Positions 1-6,284 of a stretch of 8,437 nt of DNA are shown one piece after another. The first letter of the stretch is position 1. Each line of letters opens with the position of its first letter. The DNA lies in NCBI GenBank assembly GCA_017444045.1, contig JAFSXO010000382.1:1-8437 (forward strand), read 5' to 3'. The notes under the pieces were generated by a model. It saw only the letters and a program-made list of their open reading frames with translations. It ran no database searches and was not told the origin of the DNA. Both the position numbers and the translations under genes were made by a program. Source of the DNA: a bacterium (GTDB lineage: Bacteria > Vulcanimicrobiota > Xenobia > Xenobiales > Xenobiaceae).

Positions 1-15
1 AGATCCCCATTATAG

Positions 16-70
16 CTCCCCCTAAAGGATGGCAGGGGGAGAAGTCGCGCCAGCGACAGAGGGGGTGGCC
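16..70. repeat. Palindromic C/G-run intergenic repeat
   Basis: CTCCCCCT (16-23) and AGGGGGAG (34-41) form a perfect 8-bp inverted repeat with a 10-nt loop. A second perfect hairpin follows, GTCGC (44-48) and GCGAC (53-57) around the loop GCCA. A further G-run (61-65) then gives a second pairing partner for the C-run. The compound layout is typical of short non-coding repeats scattered between genes. From memory it resembles repeats in gut Firmicutes intergenic DNA, which I could not check. There is no T-tract after either stem, so it is not an obvious intrinsic terminator, although it could end transcription of an upstream gene outside the window. Confidence 0.5.
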
Positions 71-163
71 ACAGCTGGTGGGAAAATCGAGGTTTAACGC
101 ATGTTGTATGCCAGCTTGAACGCTGACCGACAACGTAGCGCTAACGCACATGAATAATCAGAA

Positions 164-197
164 CCAATGCCATTGAACCTTAAGTTAATGGCATTGG
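164..197 (+). promoter_or_regulatory. Leader stem-loop abutting the first Shine-Dalgarno
   Basis: CCAATGCCATT (164-174) and AATGGCATTGG (187-197) are a perfect 11-bp inverted repeat. The stem can extend by three more pairs (AAC 176-178 with GTT 184-186) past a bulged G175, closing on the loop CTTAA (179-183). The Shine-Dalgarno GGAGGG (199-204) begins one base after the stem, 6 nt before the ATG at 211. The structure could be an RNA hairpin that controls ribosome access or mRNA stability, or a dyad operator for a dimeric regulator. There is no U-run after it, so it is not a standard terminator. I see no convincing -35/-10 pair in 94-163. Confidence 0.55.
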
Positions 198-210
198 CGG
201 AGGGACTAAT

Positions 211-1068
211 ATGACAATAGGTATATTGGGAGCAGGTATCGTTGGCAGCGGAGTAGCGCACTGCGCGGCCCAGGCGGGGATGCAGGTCATCCTTAGCGAT
301 GCCGACAGCCGCCAATGGGAGCGCGCCCAAAAATCTATCGCCGAGATATGCGGCCTGCAGAAAATGCTGAAGATGCGCCCGGCTGATCAGTGCCAAGCCG
401 AAGACATAATCTCGCGCATCAGCTTCACCGACGATATTGAAAAACTGGCCGAAGCCGATTTCGTTATCGAAGCCATCAGCGAGCTGGAAGATGTAAAGCG
501 CGAAGTGCTGAATGCCCTAGACCGCATATGCCCGCCCACGGTCAGATTCGCCTCCACCACATCGGCCATTCCCATCACCCGTCTGGCTTCGTTCACCACA
601 CGCGCCAATCTGTTCGTGGGTCTGCATTTTATGAACCCGGTTCCCCTCAAGCCCATGGTGGAGATGATCCGCGGCTACCACACCAGCGAAGAGACCCTGG
701 AGCAGACCAAAGAGCTGCTGAAGGCCATGGGCAAAAAAGCCGTATTGGTCAACGATTCCCCAGGCTTTGTCTCCAACCGCGTGCTCATGCTCACCGTTAA
801 CGAAGCCATCTGGCTGGTGCAGGACAGAGTGGCCTCTCCGCGCGACATCGACGCCATATTTAAGGGCTGCTTCGGCCACAAAATGGGGCCGCTCGAAACC
901 GCAGACATGATAGGCTTAGACACCATCCTGCAGTCGCTGCAGGTACTGGTCAATCATTTTGGCGATCCCAAATACAGGCCCTGTCCCCTACTGGCGCAGA
1001 TGGTCGATGCCGGGCTGCTGGGACGCAAGAGCGGCGAAGGCTTCTTCAAATACAATCTGCGAAAATAA
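211..1068 (+). CDS. 3-hydroxyacyl-CoA dehydrogenase family protein (FkbK/ZmaG type), probable glyceryl-ACP oxidase
   Basis: This 285-aa protein is a full-length NAD-dependent 3-hydroxyacyl-CoA dehydrogenase homologue. The Rossmann motif GAGIVGSG lies at residues 7-14. The catalytic set known from the short-chain enzyme is intact by alignment in mind: Ser118, His139 (in HFMNP), Asn142, Glu151 and Asn189 (in SPGFVSNR). The C-terminal domain carries GPLETADMIGLD (226-237) and the family-typical ending RKSGEGFF (272-279). The start is supported by GGAGGG 6 nt upstream. Alone it could be read as a 3-hydroxybutyryl-CoA dehydrogenase. Next to a free ACP, an acyl-CoA dehydrogenase and an FkbH-like gene it matches the FkbK/ZmaG role: oxidising the C3 hydroxyl of glyceryl-ACP to the aldehyde. 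It is the first gene of a five-gene cytoplasmic operon; the ACP gene follows after 40 bp. The family assignment is firm; the substrate is inferred from context. Confidence 0.9.
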   Translation: MTIGILGAGIVGSGVAHCAAQAGMQVILSDADSRQWERAQKSIAEICGLQKMLKMRPADQCQAEDIISRISFTDDIEKLAEADFVIEAISELEDVKREVLNALDRICPPTVRFASTTSAIPITRLASFTTRANLFVGLHFMNPVPLKPMVEMIRGYHTSEETLEQTKELLKAMGKKAVLVNDSPGFVSNRVLMLTVNEAIWLVQDRVASPRDIDAIFKGCFGHKMGPLETADMIGLDTILQSLQVLVNHFGDPKYRPCPLLAQMVDAGLLGRKSGEGFFKYNLRK

Positions 1069-1108
1069 TCCGCAAACATAGCGCATTACCAAAATAGAGG
1101 TTAATACA

Positions 1109-1354
1109 ATGAGCAAAATCAACGAAGCTGTACGCGGTTTTCTGGCAGGACTCTGCGATGTAGATTCGCTAAGCGACGATGACGACATCTTCGCAGGAGG
1201 CTTTGTCAACTCTCTGTATCTGGTGCAGATGCTGAACTTTATCCAGTCGGAGTTTTCCATCGAGCTGGATGAGGACGATTACGATATGGCTAACTTCCGC
1301 TCGCTTAACGCCATCGAGACCTTTATCAACGAAAAGCAAAAGGACCAGCAATGA
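1109..1354 (+). CDS. Free-standing acyl carrier protein (FkbJ/ZmaD type)
   Basis: This 81-aa acidic protein has the four-helix ACP pattern. The carrier motif is GFVNSLYLVQ, with the phosphopantetheine serine at residue 35. Asn34 replaces the usual Asp of the DSL motif; an NSL motif is, as I recall, characteristic of the free-standing ACPs of methoxymalonyl/hydroxymalonyl pathways, which supports the cassette reading. The acidic stretch DEDDYD and the following helix are the usual recognition region. An AGAGG Shine-Dalgarno (1096-1100) sits 8 nt before the ATG. The stop codon overlaps the next start as ATGA (1351-1354), implying translational coupling with the acyl-CoA dehydrogenase. The likely role is to carry the glyceryl group delivered by the FkbH-like enzyme while the two dehydrogenases oxidise it. 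It needs a phosphopantetheinyl transferase, which is not in the window. Confidence 0.92.
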   Translation: MSKINEAVRGFLAGLCDVDSLSDDDDIFAGGFVNSLYLVQMLNFIQSEFSIELDEDDYDMANFRSLNAIETFINEKQKDQQ

Positions 1355-2520
1355 AACCCGTACCATTATTCTGGGATGCCGAAACGGAAAGCAAACGCCT
1401 GCAGTTCAGGCAGTTCGCCCAAGAGCATATTGCCCCGCACGCCCAAGAGGCTGACCGCCAGGAGCATATGCCCCACGATATAATCGCCCAGGTCGCCAGT
1501 CAGGGTCTGCTGGGATCTCTGGTAACCTCAGAATACGGCGGACGCAACGACGATTATCTGCAGTTCGGCCTGCTCAACGAGGAGCTAGGCGCGGCCTGCT
1601 CTTCAGTGCGCACCCTGCTGACCGTACATTCGATGACGGTTCAGGCAGTTATGCAGTGGGGCACCGCCGAGCAAAAGAAAAAATATCTGCCCGGTTTAGC
1701 ACAGGGCCGCACCCTTGGCGCCTTTGCCCTGACCGAACCCCAAGCGGGCAGCGACGCCCGCGGCATTGCCACCTCTGCCGTTCAGACCGAAGGGGGTTGG
1801 ATTCTTAACGGGGTCAAGCGCTGGATATCCTTCGGCCAGTGCGCCGATCTGCTGCTGGTGATGGCCGCCGTGGAGACTAAGCAAAGCACCCCGGCCAACC
1901 GCCAGGCCATAGCGCTGCTGTTCCCCACCAATACCCCGGGGTTTTCCCGCCAGCCCATAAAGGGACTTCTAGGCACCAGGGCCAGTATGCTGGCAGAGCT
2001 GCACTTTAACGACTGCTTTGTGCCAGCCGAAAACGTGCTGTCTCGCCCTGGCTTCGGCCTGGCTGTATGCTCGTCGGCTTTGGAGATTGGCCGTCTGTCG
2101 GTGGCCTGGGGAGGCGTAGGCATTGCCCAGGCCTGTTTGGAGGCCAGCGCCGCTTATGCGGCCAAGCGCCGCCAGTTCGACCGCGCCCTAGCCGAGCATC
2201 AGCTCATTCAGGCTAAAATTACCGACATGATGGTAGCCGTCCAAACCGCGCGGCTGCTGTGCGTTCAGGCTTCCCGAGCGCGCCAGGCAGGACATCCTCA
2301 CAGCGTACTCGATGTGCTTATGGCCAAATACCACGCCGCCAAAATGGCTCAGCAGGCCGCACAGCAGGCGGTACAGATACACGGCGCCAACGGCTGCAGC
2401 GACGAATATCCCGTGTCGCGCCTATATCGCGATGCTAAGACCTTGGAGATCATCGAAGGCACCAGCGAGGTTTTGCAGGGGCTTATAGCCAAACAGGTGC
2501 GCATGGTGCTAAACAACTAA
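1351..2520 (+). CDS. Acyl-CoA dehydrogenase family flavoprotein (FkbI/ZmaE type)
   Basis: The 389-aa length is normal for an FAD-dependent acyl-CoA dehydrogenase. The first family signature is ALTEPQAGSD (126-135). The second region ends in EIIEGTSEVLQ, where Glu369 occupies the position of the catalytic base (EGTS motif near the C terminus). IHGANG upstream of it matches the cofactor-binding loop. In the hydroxymalonyl-ACP pathway this homologue completes oxidation of the C3 aldehyde on the ACP to the carboxylate. In a beta-oxidation setting it would desaturate an acyl-CoA, but the ACP and FkbH-like neighbours argue for the former. AAAGGA (1339-1344) lies 6 nt before the ATG, and the ATGA overlap couples it to the ACP gene. 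It is predicted soluble with no signal peptide. The following spacer of 68 bp is AT-rich, unlike the rest of the operon. The family is certain; the reaction is inferred. Confidence 0.92.
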   Translation: MKPVPLFWDAETESKRLQFRQFAQEHIAPHAQEADRQEHMPHDIIAQVASQGLLGSLVTSEYGGRNDDYLQFGLLNEELGAACSSVRTLLTVHSMTVQAVMQWGTAEQKKKYLPGLAQGRTLGAFALTEPQAGSDARGIATSAVQTEGGWILNGVKRWISFGQCADLLLVMAAVETKQSTPANRQAIALLFPTNTPGFSRQPIKGLLGTRASMLAELHFNDCFVPAENVLSRPGFGLAVCSSALEIGRLSVAWGGVGIAQACLEASAAYAAKRRQFDRALAEHQLIQAKITDMMVAVQTARLLCVQASRARQAGHPHSVLDVLMAKYHAAKMAQQAAQQAVQIHGANGCSDEYPVSRLYRDAKTLEIIEGTSEVLQGLIAKQVRMVLNN

Positions 2521-2588
2521 TTTATTATTTAGTTTAATAGTATTTTGTTTAATGTATTACAATATTTATCTAAGCGGACAATACGGAG
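2521..2588 (+). promoter_or_regulatory. AT-rich intra-operon spacer, possible internal promoter
   Basis: By hand count 2521-2570 has 6 G/C in 50 bases, against about 57% in the neighbouring coding DNA. A -10-like TACAAT (2558-2563) is present, but its best upstream partner (TTTAAT at 2533-2538, 19-bp spacing) is poor, so promoter activity is only possible. The GGAG at 2585-2588 touches the ATG at 2589 with no spacer; an alternative weak ribosome-binding sequence, AGCGGA, ends 10 nt upstream. An in-frame TAA (2571-2573) rules out an upstream start. Confidence 0.35.
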
Positions 2589-3638
2589 ATGGCCAATAAA
2601 ATCAAGTGCTTAGTCTGCGACCTCGACAACACCATATGGCAGGGAACGCTGCTCGAAGGCGATGAGCTGCATCTGCGTCCCGGAGTCGCCGAAGTCTTAG
2701 CCGAGCTAGACAGGCGCGGTATCCTGCTGTCGATTGCCAGCCGCAACGATCCTAGCGATGCCCAGCGCGAGCTACAACGCCTGGGTATTTGGCATTATTT
2801 CCTATTGCCGCAGATCAATTGGGGCAACAAGTCCGAATCGCTGGCCGCTATAGCCAAAGGCTTAAACCTAGCGCTGGACAGCTTTGCCTTTATCGACGAT
2901 CAGCCCTACGAAAGGGCCGAGGTCACCCACACCCATCCCCAGGTGCTCTGCCTCGATGCAGATTCGTTTGCCACCCTGCCGGAGCAGCCCGAGTTCAATC
3001 CCGAATTTGTGACCTCCGAATCGGCGCAGCGCCGCCAGCTTTACCAGCTAGACCTGCAGCGCCAGGGCGCGGAAGAAGATTTTTCCGGACCGCGCGAAGA
3101 CTTCTTGCGCAGTCTGAACATGGAATTTACCATCCATCCCGCCAACCGCGAGGATCTTCAGCGAGCCTTTGAGCTAACCGTGCGCACCCACCAGCTCAAC
3201 ACGACCGGCAAAACCTACAGCTACGAGGAGCTGGAAGCGATCTGCCAGTCGCCCAATTATCTGCTGCTCATGGCGGAGCTCAGCGACCGCTTCGGCCCTT
3301 ACGGAAAAATCGGCCTAGCCCTGGTAGAGCTTTGCCCAGAGTACTGGCACATACGCCTGCTTCTGATGTCCTGCCGCGTCGTAGGCAGAGGCGTAGGCAC
3401 CATACTGCTGCACCGCCTGCTGGAAGCCGCCTTCAGAAAAGGCCTGCCCGTGCGCGCAGACTTCAAAGAAAACGGCCGCAACGCGATGATGCTAACGACC
3501 TATCGCTTTGCCAAGTTCCGCACTATCCAGCGCGATGACGACGGCATGACCATAATGGAGGCGCAGCCTTACGGGCTGCCCCCCACGCCCGATTACGTGC
3601 GCCTGCGCGGAGGCTTTGCCGAGGAGAACTATGGCTGA
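2589..3638 (+). CDS. fkbH: FkbH-like glyceryl transferase/phosphatase (HAD-IIIC family)
   Basis: This 349-aa protein has the full FkbH architecture. An N-terminal HAD phosphatase-like domain carries KCLVCDLDNT (6-15) with nucleophile Asp11 and Asp13, motif II Ser49 in SIASRND, Lys81, and the acidic motif FIDDQ (101-105, Asp103/Asp104). A C-terminal GNAT-like domain carries the family hallmark RTHQLNTTG (199-207) and SCRVVGRGVG (261-270). Known members take a glyceryl group from 1,3-bisphosphoglycerate, remove phosphate, hold the acyl on a cysteine and pass it to an ACP. Cys7 in the KC motif is the cysteine I recall as conserved; its role was not verified here. Position 10 is Cys where many homologues have Trp. 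The likely acceptor is the ACP encoded at 1109-1354, or the carrier domain of the next protein, whose gene overlaps this one by 8 bp. The Shine-Dalgarno is weak. Confidence 0.93.
   Translation: MANKIKCLVCDLDNTIWQGTLLEGDELHLRPGVAEVLAELDRRGILLSIASRNDPSDAQRELQRLGIWHYFLLPQINWGNKSESLAAIAKGLNLALDSFAFIDDQPYERAEVTHTHPQVLCLDADSFATLPEQPEFNPEFVTSESAQRRQLYQLDLQRQGAEEDFSGPREDFLRSLNMEFTIHPANREDLQRAFELTVRTHQLNTTGKTYSYEELEAICQSPNYLLLMAELSDRFGPYGKIGLALVELCPEYWHIRLLLMSCRVVGRGVGTILLHRLLEAAFRKGLPVRADFKENGRNAMMLTTYRFAKFRTIQRDDDGMTIMEAQPYGLPPTPDYVRLRGGFAEENYG
3621..3626 (+). promoter_or_regulatory. Ribosome-binding site that fixes the fusion-gene start
   Basis: GAGGAG lies inside the end of the FkbH-like gene, 4 nt before the ATG at 3631. 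It favours that ATG over the in-frame TTG at 3616, which would sit upstream of the site. The chosen start overlaps the previous stop by 8 bp, implying translational coupling. Confidence 0.75.
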
Positions 3639-5877
3639 TTCTGAGCAGATGCTGGCTTTTTGTATAGGCAGCGCCAACGCAGACCAAGTAGATGTCCGCT
3701 TGGCCCAGCTAAGCGCCAGAGCTCAGTCCGCCGCCCTGATGGAAAAGCCGCTGGCCATGTTCCATCGCGAAAGCGGATCTGACTGGCCAACTGCGCCCAT
3801 CGTCTACCGCTGCAAAACAGAAGCATATACAAGTTTACAGCGCTGTCTGGATCGGGCTAGGCGCCTGTGGGGAGCCCAGCGCCTGCGCCTGGGCAATAAT
3901 ATGCCCGCAGAGGGCGAGCTGGACTGGGGAGAGTTCGGCTCTATAAGCTGGCGCCTTCCGCAAACGGCTGATGAGCAAACTGCTAATGACGCTAGCGCCG
4001 GCAACAGCGCCAAAGCACAAAACGCCAAAGACTGCCCCCAAAAACAAAACGCCGCTAAACATTCAGCCGAGACGGCAACCAGCCCCGACTCCTGCGCGCC
4101 GCCAGCTCATCTTCACAAGACGACAGAGACGGCAGAGACGGTAGAGACAGCCGACACGGCAAAGACCGCCCCCCGTCCCGCCGCTGCCATGCGCACAGAC
4201 GATCCCGCGTCATTAGATGGCGAGAGCTTAGACATAATACTGAACTGCATAGCCAGGCAGACCGGCTATTCCCGCGACGAGATCCGCCTAGATTTCGACT
4301 GGCAGCTCGATTTAGCCATAGATTCCCTAAAGTTAGCCGCCATTTTAAGCGAGCTTTGGGAAATGTTCGGCCTGGCCAACCCAGAAAACATAGACACCAG
4401 CTCTTATCCCACCGTCGGCCATCTGGTGGCCTATCTGCAGACAGTCCGAAAATCCTCGCCTGCTGAGACTTCAGCAGCGCCCGAACTAGACGGCATTGCA
4501 TCTACACCAAAAAATCTGGATATACATAACGAAGCTGCTGCCAGTTCAAACGCAGAGTCAAATGAAGCGTCTAACAAGGAGCCAGACGTCAAGCCAGTCG
4601 GAGAGATTGGCGTATGCCGCACCGAGCGCGTACAGCCCCTGCTGGATCAGATTGCCGCCATATTAAAAGTGCCCGCGGCTTCGCTGCGCCTGCGCCCCAG
4701 GGCGGGCTGGCACCATCTGCGCGAAAAGGACGCCGAGGCCAAATGGGTGATAACAGACGCGGCCCATCCTCTGCGTGGCTATCCGGTATATACCGACCAA
4801 AACGATAGCTTTAAGGCGCTGGGAGAGCCATACACCGAGCCGCTGGAGGTTATGGCCTGGCTAAAATACCGCATGGACGAGCGCGAAAACGCCTGGTACT
4901 ACGCGGTTGGCGCCCTGATGGCCAAGTTTTTGGATTCCGTAACCGTAGCACAGCCTTCTGCCTTAGGGCCAAAAATATTCCTGTCCAACCATCAGACCGC
5001 CCTCGAAGGCTACATCTTCCCGCTTTTAGCCCCGATCGTAACCGGTCTATCGCTGCAGGGAGTGTCCATGCTGGATCACGGCATAGCCTGGGCCGATACC
5101 GTCAGCGATTTCATGTTCAGTCACGCCTACTTTCCCCGGCATCTGCTCGGCAAGAAGCGAGGCTTTGTATTCGGCGACACCATGGGCCTGCTGCGCTTGC
5201 TCCCCGGCCTGGAAAGCGACATGGCCACCCGCCGATGGGGGCTTCACATAGTCGCCTCGGGCCAGCGGGAATGGATCGCCCGCCAGCGCCTTACCGAGGT
5301 CAGCGCTCTCTGGCTGGAAATGGCCATACGCCTGAACATTCCCCTAGTTCCGGTACGCTTTAGCAGGGGACTGCCCCTGGAGGACCCCGGACAGCCCCAG
5401 GATTTTCCCTATGGCATGGGACGGCAAGACATAGCCTTCGGCCCCGAAATAGCACCGCAGGCTCTGGCTGGGCTAAGCGCCAAAACGCGCAAGATGCGGG
5501 TATTGCAGGCGCTCAACGATTTCTCCATAGACAGCGAGACGCCCAGCGATCCAGACCCCGCCTTTGCCGCGGAATGGCAGGACTGGCTACAGTATTATGG
5601 GGGCGATCCCATCGCCACCCTGCTTTTCTGCTGTATGCGGCGTTTTGTGCCGGTCAATGCGGAGCTGGCGGCGCAGACGACGGAGTTTCCCAATGCACTG
5701 CTGGCATTTCTGACCGCGCTTCAGGGTCAGCGGCTGTGGCAGACCAGCCTAGAGTTAATTCTGCCCGACAATCCCGACGGCAGATGGGTAGCTACACTCA
5801 CGCGCATGGTAGCCCCAGATGCCCGCCTGCAGGTCAGCCTGCGCCCCGGCGAGGACGCGCGGATTATTATGCGCTAG
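3631..5877 (+). CDS. ACP-acyltransferase (PlsC/AGPAT-like) fusion protein
   Basis: The 748-aa protein has four parts. Residues 1-115 are an N-terminal region I do not recognise. About 116-195 is an Ala/Thr/Lys-rich linker with tandem T-x-E triplets. About 196-272 is a carrier domain with LAIDSLKL, phosphopantetheine Ser232. After a second Ser/Glu-rich linker (to about 325), residues roughly 330-748 hold an acyltransferase with SNHQTALEG (His454, Glu459), GFVFGD (511-516), VASGQR (541-546) and IPLVPVRF (570-577). These correspond in order to blocks I-IV of PlsC-type glycerolipid acyltransferases. Block I is HX4E rather than HX4D, and block III reads SGQR where EGTR is usual. No signal peptide or clear transmembrane helix is seen, so it is probably cytosolic or membrane-peripheral. 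As the last operon gene, coupled to the FkbH-like enzyme, it probably moves a carrier-bound acyl group to a hydroxyl acceptor. Substrates are unknown. Confidence 0.8.
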   Translation: MADSEQMLAFCIGSANADQVDVRLAQLSARAQSAALMEKPLAMFHRESGSDWPTAPIVYRCKTEAYTSLQRCLDRARRLWGAQRLRLGNNMPAEGELDWGEFGSISWRLPQTADEQTANDASAGNSAKAQNAKDCPQKQNAAKHSAETATSPDSCAPPAHLHKTTETAETVETADTAKTAPRPAAAMRTDDPASLDGESLDIILNCIARQTGYSRDEIRLDFDWQLDLAIDSLKLAAILSELWEMFGLANPENIDTSSYPTVGHLVAYLQTVRKSSPAETSAAPELDGIASTPKNLDIHNEAAASSNAESNEASNKEPDVKPVGEIGVCRTERVQPLLDQIAAILKVPAASLRLRPRAGWHHLREKDAEAKWVITDAAHPLRGYPVYTDQNDSFKALGEPYTEPLEVMAWLKYRMDERENAWYYAVGALMAKFLDSVTVAQPSALGPKIFLSNHQTALEGYIFPLLAPIVTGLSLQGVSMLDHGIAWADTVSDFMFSHAYFPRHLLGKKRGFVFGDTMGLLRLLPGLESDMATRRWGLHIVASGQREWIARQRLTEVSALWLEMAIRLNIPLVPVRFSRGLPLEDPGQPQDFPYGMGRQDIAFGPEIAPQALAGLSAKTRKMRVLQALNDFSIDSETPSDPDPAFAAEWQDWLQYYGGDPIATLLFCCMRRFVPVNAELAAQTTEFPNALLAFLTALQGQRLWQTSLELILPDNPDGRWVATLTRMVAPDARLQVSLRPGEDARIIMR
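4120..4164 (+). repeat. Five 9-bp tandem units in the fusion-gene linker
   Basis: Units of the form ACGGCAGAG (4120-4128, 4129-4137, 4138-4146, 4147-4155, 4156-4164) are imperfectly repeated in frame. They encode residues 164-178 as TTE-TAE-TVE-TAD-TAK. The repeat is confined to the flexible linker before the carrier domain, where copy-number change would alter linker length without a frameshift. Confidence 0.7.
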
Positions 5878-5894
5878 CCCAATATGGATTGTAT

Positions 5895-6176
5895 TTATTT
5901 GGCTTTCCATCTGACTTTCCACTCCCTATAAACCTCATCCCAGGATGCATAATCCTCAGTCCATTCTTCCTGGTTATTCCAGTCTAAGCGAAGTTCATTC
6001 AGAGTCTGTATAGCCTTCCCGTCATAGATATAGTCCCAGCGTTCAATCAGCTTGCGGTACAGGTTGCCGCTAGGGACTTCCTCAGCCCTGCGCACAATTT
6101 TATGCAGAATGCGTTTTCCGTTTATTCTATCATAGCGGTATTTGTGCCAGGGATGTTTCTTATAGCTTCTGCTCAT
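5895..6176 (-). CDS. Small basic Trp-rich protein of unknown function
   Basis: The 93-aa protein begins MSRSYKKHPWHK and is strongly basic through residue 43 (RINGKRILHKIVRR), then turns acidic with seven tryptophans in all (10, 47, 66, 72, 79, 86, 90). The MSRSYKK opening recalls small conserved hypothetical proteins in many bacteria, but I cannot name a function. There is no signal peptide or membrane segment. AAGGAG (6188-6193) lies 11 nt before the ATG. Another ATG at 6183-6181 is closer to the site but in another frame and stops after seven codons. The gene lies 108 bp downstream of the 474-aa gene on the same strand, so it may share its transcript. Its stop is 17 bp from the stop of the convergent acyltransferase fusion gene. 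It could be a nucleic-acid-binding protein or a partner of the 474-aa protein; both are guesses. Confidence 0.75.
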   Translation of the reverse strand: MSRSYKKHPWHKYRYDRINGKRILHKIVRRAEEVPSGNLYRKLIERWDYIYDGKAIQTLNELRLDWNNQEEWTEDYASWDEVYREWKVRWKAK

Positions 6177-6250
6177 CTTTCATCTCGCTCCTTGTTCTCT
6201 GGCATGCCCAGTTCAGACGGAGTACCGCCCGGCTACCGTCAGTGTCAGCA

Positions 6251-6266
6251 GCTAGTGTCCACTAGC
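6251..6266. repeat. Perfect 16-bp dyad between the 474-aa and 93-aa genes
   Basis: GCTAGTG (6251-6257) and CACTAGC (6260-6266) are perfect inverted copies separated by TC. As RNA they would make a 6-bp stem with a 4-nt loop. There is no U-run on either strand, so a protein-binding dyad or an mRNA processing/stability hairpin in the 108-bp intergenic gap is more likely than a terminator. Confidence 0.4.
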
Positions 6267-6284
6267 AAATGTGCGCCGTACAGC

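Noticed and set aside
94..396. Minus-strand open frame across the leader and first gene
   Set aside because: It overlaps the well-supported dehydrogenase gene, has no ribosome-binding site seen and no recognisable protein features.
211..2520. A fatty-acid beta-oxidation or butyrate-type operon
   Set aside because: The two dehydrogenases alone would fit, but a free ACP with an NSL motif and an FkbH-like gene have no place in beta-oxidation, and there is no thiolase, crotonase or electron-transfer flavoprotein.
3616..3630. TTG start five codons upstream for the fusion gene
   Set aside because: The only good ribosome-binding site, GAGGAG at 3621-3626, lies downstream of the TTG and 4 nt before the ATG at 3631.
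5823..5842. GCAGG/CCTGC hairpin as a terminator for the convergent genes
   Set aside because: It is a short 5-bp stem inside the fusion-gene coding region with no T-tract on either strand.
6162..6183. Alternative ATG at 6183-6181 for the 93-aa gene
   Set aside because: It is in another frame and reaches a stop after seven codons; a very short leader peptide cannot be excluded but has no support.
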